Assembly: GCA_016295615.1 (NCBI GenBank)
Contig: JAEDKW010000022.1
Location: 1-14,777, forward strand
DNA length: 14,777 nucleotides
DNA from: Oscillospiraceae bacterium
GTDB lineage: Bacteria > Bacillota > Clostridia > Oscillospirales > Oscillospiraceae
Reading direction: 5' to 3'
The notes under the pieces are model-generated. The model searched no databases and was not told where the DNA came from. It saw only the letters and a program-made list of their open reading frames with translations. The position numbers were made by a program, and so were the translations under genes. Of the stretch, positions 1-8,333 are shown piece after piece (the first letter of the stretch is position 1; every line of letters starts with the position of its first letter).

Positions 1-87
1 ATATTTTTTCCTTGCATTTTTAGGCATCTATGTATTCTTTTCCTCATTCTGGTAAAAAGACTAACGGAAAGGAGCGAAAATAAACAC

Positions 88-357
88 ATGAAGATTGATA
101 AAGAAGGCATTCAGTTTGAAGATAAACCGATAACAAAAAGCGCAAAGGTTATTTTTACAATAACTGTTTTTACAATAATTGCTTGCATGATTGCCTTGTG
201 TCTTGTTTCCATGCCATCTGTCTCGCTCTTGAACACAGTTCAAAGATGCACTTATATGATACTGCTTCTCACCATAGCAAATCTTTCTTTAAACATATTC
301 TCCCTATATATGGTTTATCATGCTTTATCAGTTCTCAAAGGAGGAAACCAGGGATAA
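88..357 (+). CDS. Small two-helix membrane protein, unknown function
   Basis: I do not recognise a family for this 89-residue protein. It has a charged N-terminus of about 20 residues, a hydrophobic segment at about 21-42, a short polar stretch, a second hydrophobic segment at about 54-76, and a short tail ending GGNQG. This fits a two-pass inner membrane protein with both ends in the cytoplasm. No signal peptidase site or cysteine motif is evident. The start ATG follows AAAGGAG at 68-74 with a long 13-nt gap; no alternative in-frame start lies nearer. Base composition is much AT-richer than the genes from 544 onward, and a terminator follows at 418-460, so it is probably transcribed alone or as the last gene of a unit entering from the left. 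A small bacteriocin-immunity-like or transporter accessory protein are possible roles, but nothing in the sequence proves either. Confidence 0.6.
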   Translation: MKIDKEGIQFEDKPITKSAKVIFTITVFTIIACMIALCLVSMPSVSLLNTVQRCTYMILLLTIANLSLNIFSLYMVYHALSVLKGGNQG

Positions 358-417
358 ATAATGTTGACAAATAGCATTGGGCATTATACTGATTTCCCTA
401 ATTCTATAATTACAATG

Positions 418-460
418 CACATAGTGGGACGGCTGTGCCGTCCCGCTATGTGTTTTATTT
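418..460 (+). terminator. Intrinsic terminator after the small membrane protein gene
   Basis: A 16-bp stem (418-433 with 437-452) closes on a 3-nt loop and is followed by TTTTATTT at 453-460. The single imperfect pair (425 with 445) is U-G in plus-strand RNA but A-C in minus-strand RNA, and only the plus strand has a U-rich tail. Both points favour the plus orientation. Confidence 0.85.
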
Positions 461-543
461 ACAGCTACTGCTGTATCTGACCGAGCAAATGCCGCCTTCT
501 GCGCGATGAGCTTTTGGTCAGATCCTTAGCGCTTACTTTGTTG
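461..543. other. Short non-coding junction with two inverted repeats
   Basis: This lies between the plus-strand terminator and the end of the minus-strand operon. It holds a 6-bp inverted repeat, TACAGC/GCTGTA, at 460-465 and 470-475. A perfect 8-bp inverted repeat, ATCTGACC/GGTCAGAT, lies at 475-482 and 516-523 around a 33-nt interior. Neither is followed by a U-run on the minus strand, so I cannot call a classic terminator for the operon that ends at 544. Confidence 0.4.
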
Positions 544-1413
544 CTACAGTCCCAGCTCCACGGCGCGCCGGAACCGAACGTCGCCGTGAATGGCGGCGTC
601 GATGCGCGCGATGAGCGCTTCGCGGTCACGGTTGAGTGTGCCGGCGAGCGGAAGGTAGTTCGAGGCGTGGTTGGAGCGGAACACACTGCCCTCGGAGTCG
701 ATGTGCTCCAAAAGAAGGCGCGTTTCCTGCGCAAGCTCAATGGGACCGAGCATGGTGATCTCGCCGTTTTTGATCCAGTCATGCAGGGGCGTGCCCGTGT
801 AGACGCGCAGCGTCAGCAGCGCCACATAGTCCGCCTTGATGCGAGAGAGCGCCTTCGCCGTGTCGATCGCGTGGATCTCGGACTGCTCCCTGCCGCCCAT
901 ACCGCTGATGGCGGTGATGGAGATCGTCATGCCGGCGGCCTTGGCGCGCAGACTCTGCTCGATCGTTTCCTCCACCGTTACGCCCTTCATATACTTTTTG
1001 AGCAGCGCCTCGTTGCCTGTTTCAAGCCCGATGTAGACGATGCCGAGACCGTGCTGGCGAAGCGTGCGCAGCTCCTCGTCCGTCTTGCCGCGAATGGCCT
1101 TGGCGCCGGCATATGCCGCCACACGGGTGCATTCGGGGAAGTACTGCCTGATATAGTCAAGCACGGCGAGCAGATAATCCATCGGCAGCACGAGCGCGTC
1201 GCCGTCGGCAAGAAAGATCTTATCGATCTCGCGGCTGTACGAGCGCGCCTCGGCAAGGTCGCCGAGCACCTGCTCCAGGGGGTTGATGGAGAACTTTTTG
1301 TCCTTATACATGATGCAAAACGCGCACTTGTTGTGGCTGCACCCGAGCGTACACTGCACGATCAGACTCCGTGCTTCGCTCGGCGGACGGTAGACGCTTC
1401 CGGAATAATGCAT
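544..1413 (-). CDS. Radical SAM protein of unknown substrate
   Basis: This 289-residue protein has a compact radical SAM core. The presumed iron-sulfur ligands are C25, C30 and C33 (CSHNKCAFC), an unusual CX4CX2C spacing; another cysteine, C21, lies just upstream. Other radical SAM-like elements are the GDAL stretch at 71-74, GLETG at 129-133 and the conserved-looking FRSNHASNYLPL at 245-256. This set matches a family common in Clostridia that is usually annotated only as radical SAM protein; I know of no established reaction. The start ATG is preceded by AAAGGAG with 7 nt between. It is the last gene of the polyamine-transport operon, starting 12 nt after the thioesterase stop, so it is probably co-transcribed. 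Catalytic class is well supported; substrate and any link to polyamines are unknown. Confidence 0.85.
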   Translation of the reverse strand: MHYSGSVYRPPSEARSLIVQCTLGCSHNKCAFCIMYKDKKFSINPLEQVLGDLAEARSYSREIDKIFLADGDALVLPMDYLLAVLDYIRQYFPECTRVAAYAGAKAIRGKTDEELRTLRQHGLGIVYIGLETGNEALLKKYMKGVTVEETIEQSLRAKAAGMTISITAISGMGGREQSEIHAIDTAKALSRIKADYVALLTLRVYTGTPLHDWIKNGEITMLGPIELAQETRLLLEHIDSEGSVFRSNHASNYLPLAGTLNRDREALIARIDAAIHGDVRFRRAVELGL

Positions 1414-1425
1414 GGCTTTTCTCCT

Positions 1426-1818
1426 TTAGACTTCCAGTTTTTTCTGACACTTATCCATAAAACGCTCTGCGGTGACGATCGCACGCTGGTGCGTACCCTC
1501 ACCGATGAGACCGCATGCGTCGTACGCGGAAGCGCTGAAATCGACCAGCTTGCCGTTTGCTGAGATGCCGGTGACCTCCACGCGCACGCATACCTCCATG
1601 CCGACGGGCGTGGGGGAGACGTGGCTGATGCTCACAAGCGTGCCGACGCTGCTTTTGCCGTCTTCGAGGAACTGGTTCATATAGCAGAAGGCGGCATGTT
1701 CCACCATGGCGATGAGATACGGTGTGCCGAGCACCGGGAGGGCGCCGCTGCCGAGCGCGGCGGCGGTAAGTTCGGGCGTGACGGCTTTTTTCCATTCATA
1801 GGCGTCTCCGATTTTCAT
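1426..1818 (-). CDS. FlK-like hotdog-fold acyl-CoA thioesterase
   Basis: This 130-residue protein fits the single-domain hotdog thioesterase family typified by fluoroacetyl-CoA thioesterase FlK. T32, E40 and H66 have exactly the spacing of FlK's catalytic Thr42, Glu50 and His76 (8 and 26 residues apart). They sit in the matching contexts LGTPYLIAMVEHA and VGTLVSISHVSPTP. The later IGEGTHQRAIV stretch (about 105-115) corresponds to the last beta strands of the family. It should hydrolyse a small acyl-CoA in the cytoplasm, probably as a dimer; FlK specificity for fluoroacetyl-CoA cannot be assumed, since most homologues act on other or unknown acyl groups. It begins 17 nt after the potC-potD fusion stop, with AAGGAG overlapping that stop region and a long 13-nt spacer. 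The link to polyamine uptake is contextual only. Confidence 0.82.
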   Translation of the reverse strand: MKIGDAYEWKKAVTPELTAAALGSGALPVLGTPYLIAMVEHAAFCYMNQFLEDGKSSVGTLVSISHVSPTPVGMEVCVRVEVTGISANGKLVDFSASAYDACGLIGEGTHQRAIVTAERFMDKCQKKLEV

Positions 1819-1835
1819 ATCTGATGCTTCACTCC

Positions 1836-3737
1836 TTACTTTTCGGCCTTGACCTTGATCCAGAGCTTGGAAAGCTCCTTTTGCAGCGTGCGGTTGTCGT
1901 GGAACATTTCGTCCATTTCACCGTCGCTGCGCGGCAGGTAGGCTTCGTTTTCGGCATAGAGGTCTTCGCTGCCGGACATCTCCTCGAGCACCTCAGCGTT
2001 CGGGGAAGCATAGCCGACGGTCTCGGAGTTGTCAAACGAAGCCTCATAGGTGAGCGTATAGTTGATGAACTCATGCGCAAGCAGCGGGTTTTCCGCGTTG
2101 GCGGGAATGACCATCGCATCGCACCAGATATTCGTGCCCTCGTTTGGCATGGAGAAGCTCATTTCCTCATTCTCGTCAAGAATGACGGTGGCATCCCCGG
2201 AATAGACGACGGCGATGTCCTTATAGCCTGCCATCATCGCGTCGATGACTTCGTCGGTGACGTAGACGGGAGACATGGTGTTGTTCATCTCGCGCAGCCA
2301 GTTGTAGGCGGCGTCGATCTCGGCGGGATCGTCGGTGTTCATCGAGCAGCCGAGCGCCTTGAACGCCATCATGAACGAGTCGCGCTCGGAGTCATAGATG
2401 TAGATGCGACCGGCGTAGTCCGTGTTGCGCAGGATCTCCCAGCCCTCGGCTTCCACCGCGGCGGGGTCGACGTTCTCGTGGTTATAGACAAGACCCACAC
2501 TGCCCCAGAAGTAGGGGACGGACCAGGTATTGTCGGGGTCATAATCCATATTCTGCACCGCAGGAGAGAGATTATCCAGATTCGGAACGAGCGAGCGGTC
2601 GAGCTTCTGGAGATAGTCGCCTGCGATGAGACGCTCGATCATGTAATCCGAGGGGATCAGCACGTCGTAGCTGTCGCCGGCCTGGATCTTGGTGTACATC
2701 ATCTCGTTGGAGTCAAAGTTTTCCACAATGACCTTGACGCCGAACTGACTTTCAAAGTTGGAGATCAGGTCTTCGCCGATGTATTCGCCGGGGAGATAGA
2801 GCTTGAGCGTGTCGGAGCCGTATTTTTCGATGGCGGACTGGCGCCTGTGCTGCCGGCTGATGCTGCCGCCGGCGATACCGCCGACGATCGCGACCGCCAA
2901 AACGCCGGCGGTAACGGTGATCGCCCTGCGGGAAAGTGTAAAGCGTTTTTTCTCGCCTGTTCTCTTCTCGTGCAGGATCGGAACGAGGTTGACGATGCCC
3001 AGCACAAGCGTGATGAGCAGGATCACGATGGTCGAGAGCGCGTTGATCGAAGGATTGACGCGCTTGGACATCGTATAGACCAGAATGGAGATGTTGTTCA
3101 CGCCGTTGCCTGTGACGAAGTAGGAAATGACGAAGTCGTCAAAGCTCATCGTGAACGCGATCAGCGCGCCGGAGACGATGCCGGGACGGATCTGCGGAAC
3201 GATGACCTTCGTGAGCGCCTGAAACGGCGTTGCGCCCAGATCCATTGCCGCGTCGATGAGGTTGGGGTCGAGCGAGCGCAGCTTCGGCGTGACCGAAAGC
3301 ATGACATAGGGGATACAGAACATGATATGCGCGATGAGCAGCGTTCCGAAGCCCTTTCGCACGGAAAGAATGCTGAAGAACATCAAAAGCGAAATTGCCG
3401 TCACGATATCGGGGTTCATCACGGGGAGGTCGTTCACGCGCTCGACCATCGTCTGCAAGACCTTTTTGCATTTGGAAAGACCGATGGCCGTGACTGTGCC
3501 GACCACGGTGGACACGACGGTCGCCAGCACTGCGATCACAACGGTGTAGAACACCGCTTCCATCATCGTAGAGTCGGAGAACATCTTTTCATACCAGCGC
3601 AGACTGAAGCCGCCGAATTTGGTGAGCGAGCGGGAGTCGTTGAATGAAAAGAGAATGATATAGAAAATAGGGAGGTAGAAGAACAGGAGCGTGAGCGCAA
3701 GCGTGATTTTGGAGCCAATACCGGCTTTTTTCTTCAT
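1836..3737 (-). CDS. potCD: Fused spermidine/putrescine ABC permease and binding protein (PotC-PotD)
   Basis: This 633-residue polypeptide joins two normally separate parts of a polyamine importer. Residues 1-258 are a PotC-type permease with about six membrane helices and an EAA coupling loop at about 162-187 (DAAMDLGA..., ending before PGI). A further hydrophobic helix at about 272-291 follows. Residues 308-633 are a PotD-type binding domain. Against E. coli PotD as I recall it, W538 and D540 match Trp255/Asp257, Y576 matches Tyr293, and S363/Y365 match Ser83/Tyr85. E. coli Asp168 appears to be Ser450 here, so ligand preference may differ. With six permease helices, the extra helix would carry the binding domain to the cell exterior without a lipoprotein signal. 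It starts 6 nt after the potB stop, with AGGAG inside the end of potB. The reading frame is intact, and length (about 260 plus 350) fits a true fusion. Confidence 0.93.
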   Translation of the reverse strand: MKKKAGIGSKITLALTLLFFYLPIFYIILFSFNDSRSLTKFGGFSLRWYEKMFSDSTMMEAVFYTVVIAVLATVVSTVVGTVTAIGLSKCKKVLQTMVERVNDLPVMNPDIVTAISLLMFFSILSVRKGFGTLLIAHIMFCIPYVMLSVTPKLRSLDPNLIDAAMDLGATPFQALTKVIVPQIRPGIVSGALIAFTMSFDDFVISYFVTGNGVNNISILVYTMSKRVNPSINALSTIVILLITLVLGIVNLVPILHEKRTGEKKRFTLSRRAITVTAGVLAVAIVGGIAGGSISRQHRRQSAIEKYGSDTLKLYLPGEYIGEDLISNFESQFGVKVIVENFDSNEMMYTKIQAGDSYDVLIPSDYMIERLIAGDYLQKLDRSLVPNLDNLSPAVQNMDYDPDNTWSVPYFWGSVGLVYNHENVDPAAVEAEGWEILRNTDYAGRIYIYDSERDSFMMAFKALGCSMNTDDPAEIDAAYNWLREMNNTMSPVYVTDEVIDAMMAGYKDIAVVYSGDATVILDENEEMSFSMPNEGTNIWCDAMVIPANAENPLLAHEFINYTLTYEASFDNSETVGYASPNAEVLEEMSGSEDLYAENEAYLPRSDGEMDEMFHDNRTLQKELSKLWIKVKAEK

Positions 3738-3743
3738 CCTACA

Positions 3744-4576
3744 TCACTCCTTTCCGCGCGAGGCGACCTGAACGTCAGCCTTGCGCGTGAGCCACATCGA
3801 CAGCATGATGATGATCGCCATGATCAGCGAGATCGCGCTGCCGAAGTTCCAGTCGCCGGTGGTAAGGAACTGCGTTTCAATGATGTTGCCGACCAGCACA
3901 TACTGACCGCCGCCGAGCAGCTTGGGGATAAAGAAGCTCGATACCGCCGGCAGAAACACCAGCGTGATGCCGGAGATGACGCCGGGCAGCGACAGCGGCA
4001 GCGTCACGCGCAGAAAAGCGGTGGCAGGCGCGGCGCCGAGGTCGCTTGCCGCCTCCAGAAGGCTCTTGTCCATCTTGGCAAGCGAGGTGTGGATCTGCAG
4101 GATCATAAACGGCAGGAAGTTATATACCATGCCGAGAATGACGGCAAAGCTCGTGTGGATCATGGAAACGGGACCGATGCCGAAAAAGCCGAGGATCGTA
4201 TTGAAGACGCCCTCGTCCTGCAGGATGCCCATCCACGCATAGGTGCGCACCAGCATATTCACCCAGGTCGGCATCGTGATCAGAAGGATCGCCAGCGTGT
4301 TGCCGCGGTCCGGGAGCTGTGCGATGACATAGGCGATGGGATAGCCCAAAAGGATGCAGATGAGCGTCGTAATGACCGCGATGTAGAGCGAACGGAGCAG
4401 CACCTCCATAAAGACGCTGTCGGTCACAAAACGGACGAAATTGTCGAACGTGAATTGAATGGTCAGAACATCGTTGCCGGAAGTCGTGAAGGCATAAAGA
4501 ACGATGAGCAGCATCGGCACAACGATGATCACACTGATCCACGCGACATACGGATAAGTCATGCTGCGAAACTGCT

Positions 4577-4580
<4 letters not shown>
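3744..4580 (-). CDS. potB: Spermidine/putrescine ABC transporter permease PotB
   Basis: This 278-residue integral membrane protein is the first of two permeases of a type I ABC importer. About six hydrophobic helices are visible, with the family EAA loop at about 176-200 (EAASDLGAAPATAFL, then a conserved P-G pair), which docks on the PotA ATPase. The motif PTWVNMLVRTYAW at about 104-116 is typical of PotB/HisM-like polyamine permeases. I prefer the GTG at 4580: it gives a GTGA overlap of 4 nt with the potA stop and lies 7 nt from AGGAGG. A second GTG one codon upstream, at 4583, is only 4 nt from that site. It should pair with the permease half of the downstream PotC-PotD fusion to form the membrane channel. 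Confidence 0.92.
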
Positions 4581-6166
<1,586 letters not shown>

Positions 6167-6351
6167 TTCCGATATCCTCACTTTTCAAGATTTGGGCAGC
6201 GCCGCACGCTATCTTCATGCGGACCGCGCAGACAGATTTTTTTCTCAGACCGGGAGATGCTGCCGCACTTCCCGCCGGAGCCCGGGAAGATTCCGGACGG
6301 TGCGGCGCAGGGAAGGCAGGCGGAGTGTGCCGCAGACTGCGCGGCGCCGCC
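6167..6351. other. GC-rich spacer between regulator and potA
   Basis: No gene is supported here. On the minus strand it would be the potA leader. It contains several short complementary segments: CCGCA/TGCGG flanking an 11-nt loop just upstream of the potA ribosome site, and GGCAGC/GCTGCC about 60 nt apart. It also has a run of seven A (minus strand) at 6238-6244. I find no convincing -35/-10 pair, so read-through from the regulator promoter is the simplest explanation for potA expression. Confidence 0.4.
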
Positions 6352-6885
6352 TTAAAACAGGGGCGGGGTACTGACCCACAAGACGTGTGCGGTCGTTTTC
6401 TTTTCGTTTTTCAGCATGTGGAACGTGCGCCCGTGGAGATAAAAGGTCTCGCCCCTGCGCAGCACGCTGCGCCTGCCGTCGCATTCCAGCACGACCGTGC
6501 CGTCGACAACGTAGCCGAATTCCTCGCCGCTGTGCGGCGCCACCTCGAACGATTCACCGCCGGAGGGCAGCTCCAGCAGGATCGGTTCCATCTGATTTTT
6601 CTGCGTGTTCGGCACGATCCATTTCACGGTGCAGCTCTCGCGCTCGTCCACGAAGAAGTCGCCGCCGCGGAAGATGAACTGCTCGTCCTTATCTTCCTTG
6701 AAAAACTCGGCAAGGTTGGTGCCGAGCGCCTCCAGAATGTCGTCGAGCGAGTCGATGGACGGGGAGGTCAGATTGCGTTCCAGCTGGGACAAAAACCCTT
6801 TCGTAAGCTCGCTGCGGCTGGCAAGCTCCTCCAGCGTCAGTCCCTTCTGCGTTCGCAGGGCTTTGATCTTACTGCCGATATCCAT
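6352..6885 (-). CDS. XRE-family regulator with C-terminal cupin domain, likely pot operon regulator
   Basis: This 177-residue protein has an N-terminal helix-turn-helix of XRE type (about 5-61, with TLEELASRSELTKGFLSQLE as the core) and a C-terminal cupin barrel (about 100-172, with EVAPHSGEEFGYV and the late GRTFH motif). The architecture matches small-molecule-sensing regulators such as PuuR of the putrescine pathway, and the same architecture is common upstream of pot operons in Firmicutes. The ATG at 6885 sits 7 nt after AGGAGG; upstream in-frame ATGs lie at or before the promoter elements and are rejected. The gene precedes potA on the same strand, and the two AAAC-N5-GTTT dyads around its promoter suggest autoregulation. 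Polyamine as the cupin ligand is inferred from context. Confidence 0.9.
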   Translation of the reverse strand: MDIGSKIKALRTQKGLTLEELASRSELTKGFLSQLERNLTSPSIDSLDDILEALGTNLAEFFKEDKDEQFIFRGGDFFVDERESCTVKWIVPNTQKNQMEPILLELPSGGESFEVAPHSGEEFGYVVDGTVVLECDGRRSVLRRGETFYLHGRTFHMLKNEKKTTAHVLWVSTPPLF

Positions 6886-6917
6886 ACAATGACCTCCTTG
6901 AAAGGGTTTGATATAGT

Positions 6918-6930
6918 AAACTTTTTGTTT
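6918..6930. promoter_or_regulatory. Candidate operator O1 (AAAC-N5-GTTT dyad), downstream of start point
   Basis: A 13-bp dyad, AAACTTTTTGTTT, with perfect 4-bp arms. It lies between the predicted transcription start (about 6943, minus) and the regulator's ribosome site. An identical copy lies at 6988-7000. Binding here would block transcription. It is assigned to the XRE-cupin regulator by position only. Confidence 0.55.
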
Positions 6931-6949
6931 TGCAAAATAAACTGATGCT

Positions 6950-6977
6950 ATTATACACAAGCAAAAGCAAAATGCAA
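6950..6977 (-). promoter_or_regulatory. Promoter of the regulator and probably the pot operon
   Basis: Read on the minus strand, TTGCAT (6972-6977) and TATAAT (6950-6955) are separated by 16 bp, a good sigma-A promoter. The predicted start is near 6943, leaving a leader of about 58 nt before the ATG at 6885. The promoter sits between two identical dyad repeats. Confidence 0.75.
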
Positions 6978-6987
6978 TAGGTTTATT

Positions 6988-7000
6988 AAACTTTTTGTTT
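6988..7000. promoter_or_regulatory. Candidate operator O2 (AAAC-N5-GTTT dyad), upstream of promoter
   Basis: Identical in all 13 bases to the copy at 6918-6930 and centred 70 bp away, about 10 bp upstream of the -35 element. It interlocks with a second perfect palindrome, GTTTATTAAAC at 6981-6991, and a partial copy (AACTTTTT) follows at about 7010-7017. Confidence 0.5.
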
Positions 7001-7024
7001 CATAAATCGAACTTTTTAAGATGG

Positions 7025-7059
7025 AAAAGGCAGTCCCGACCGAAAGGATCGGGACTGCC
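7025..7059 (-). terminator. Intrinsic terminator of the rlu-MFS unit
   Basis: An 11-bp perfect stem (7029-7039 with 7049-7059) is topped by two more G-C pairs with one bulged base and a four-base loop. On the minus strand it is followed by TTTT at 7028-7025. It lies 17 nt past the MFS stop. Confidence 0.85.
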
Positions 7060-7075
7060 CTGAAGCAGTCGGCGC

Positions 7076-8305
7076 CTATTTACGCGGCGCCGCCGGTTTT
7101 GCGGAAAAGAGGTATAGTGGGATCGCGGCAAGCTGAGAAGCCACTGAGAGAAAGACCATAGCGGGTATGGAGACCTCGTACAGAGCGCTGAGCAGCCAGC
7201 TTCCCAAAAACCAGAAAACACCGAACGAGCATTCAAAGATGCCGTACCCGGTGGCGCGGCAGGTTTTTGGCACCATACTTGTAACGGCGGCCTTTAGAAT
7301 GGACTCCTGCGCGCCCATACCGATCCCCCAGAGCGCTATGCCGAGCAGCAGCATCGGAAATGAGTCAAAGGCGAAGATGAAGATGGCAAACGGAGCGGAC
7401 AGCACGGTCGAAAAGACGAGCGCGGCGGTGCCCTTTTTATCGTACAGGGCTCCGAAAAACAGCGCGGCGACGGCGTCGACCAGCATGGCGCCGGCATACA
7501 GCAGCGGGATCGACCCGCTCGTGATCACCGAGCCTGCGCCGCCGGTAAAGGTGCGGCTGACGTGCATGATAATGATGGAATAGTCAATGAAGCCAAAAGC
7601 GAATAGGCTGATCCCCGCGATATAAAGGACAAATTCCTTCCTGAACTGAAACGGAAGGTATTCCTTCGGCTCCGGTTCAAAGCGCTCCGGATTCGGAAAC
7701 CTGCGTTTTGTCAGCAGCAGCAGGAGCAGCGTGATCGCAGACGGTATCGCCAAAAAGGCGAAGCAGCGGGAGTAAAGCGCAAGGGTGCTGCCCTCCGTTT
7801 GGAACAGCATAACGAGGTAGAGCAGGACGGGACCGAGAAAAGCGCCGATCTGGTCAAGCAGCTCCTGCAGACCGAAGCTCTTGCCTGCGCCCTCCTGCGA
7901 CGCGGCAAATGACATGACGGTATCCTTTGCCGGCTTCTTGATGGCTTTCCCCATGCGCTGTATCACCAGAAGCAGGCAGGCGGCGATCCAGCCGTCTTCG
8001 TGAACGAGCGCCAGCGCGGGGACCGCAATGATATCCAATGTGTAGCCGAGGATCACCATCGGCCAGTATTTTTTCGTTTTATCGGTCAGCTTTCCGAATA
8101 CATACCGCATGGAATAGCCGATGAGCTCGCCAAGCCCCGAAACGAAGCCGATCGTTCCGGCGGACGCGCCCAACAGGCTCAGATATGCGCCGCGAATGCT
8201 GGAAGCACCCTCGTGCGTCATATCGGAAAACAAACTGACGATGCCGAACAGGAGAATAAACAGCATGGGCTGAGACATTTTTCGCCTGTTTGACATGTTG
8301 CGCAT
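7076..8305 (-). CDS. Major facilitator superfamily transporter
   Basis: This 409-residue protein has about 11-12 hydrophobic helices and a central charged loop at about 205-225 (rich in E, P and K), as expected between the two six-helix halves of an MFS carrier. The loop between helices 2 and 3 has GKLTDKTKKYWP (71-82), a form of MFS motif A; the stretch QRMGKAIKKPAKDTVMS (116-132) resembles a group of bacterial MFS permeases whose substrate is not known to me. The start ATG at 8305 lies 8 nt after GAGG. It begins 28 nt after the stop of the pseudouridine synthase gene with no terminator between, so the two are probably co-transcribed, and a terminator follows at 7025-7059. Drug or metabolite efflux is plausible, but the substrate cannot be read from sequence. 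Confidence 0.88.
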   Translation of the reverse strand: MRNMSNRRKMSQPMLFILLFGIVSLFSDMTHEGASSIRGAYLSLLGASAGTIGFVSGLGELIGYSMRYVFGKLTDKTKKYWPMVILGYTLDIIAVPALALVHEDGWIAACLLLVIQRMGKAIKKPAKDTVMSFAASQEGAGKSFGLQELLDQIGAFLGPVLLYLVMLFQTEGSTLALYSRCFAFLAIPSAITLLLLLLTKRRFPNPERFEPEPKEYLPFQFRKEFVLYIAGISLFAFGFIDYSIIIMHVSRTFTGGAGSVITSGSIPLLYAGAMLVDAVAALFFGALYDKKGTAALVFSTVLSAPFAIFIFAFDSFPMLLLGIALWGIGMGAQESILKAAVTSMVPKTCRATGYGIFECSFGVFWFLGSWLLSALYEVSIPAMVFLSVASQLAAIPLYLFSAKPAAPRK

Positions 8306-8333
8306 TGTATCCGCCTCGCTTTCTTCTTCGCGC

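Noticed and set aside
12..38. Weak promoter for the small membrane protein (TTGCAT with TATTCT)
   Set aside because: The spacer is only 15 bp and the -10 match is poor; the true promoter may lie outside the window.
514..1563. Plus-strand open frame of 349 codons opposite the radical SAM and thioesterase genes
   Set aside because: It runs antisense across two well-supported genes and has no family-like motifs.
1824..3647. Long plus-strand open frame (607 codons) opposite potCD
   Set aside because: Its protein is rich in H, R, D and V without domain logic and lies wholly antisense to a clear permease/binding-protein gene; it is a mirror of GC-rich codon use.
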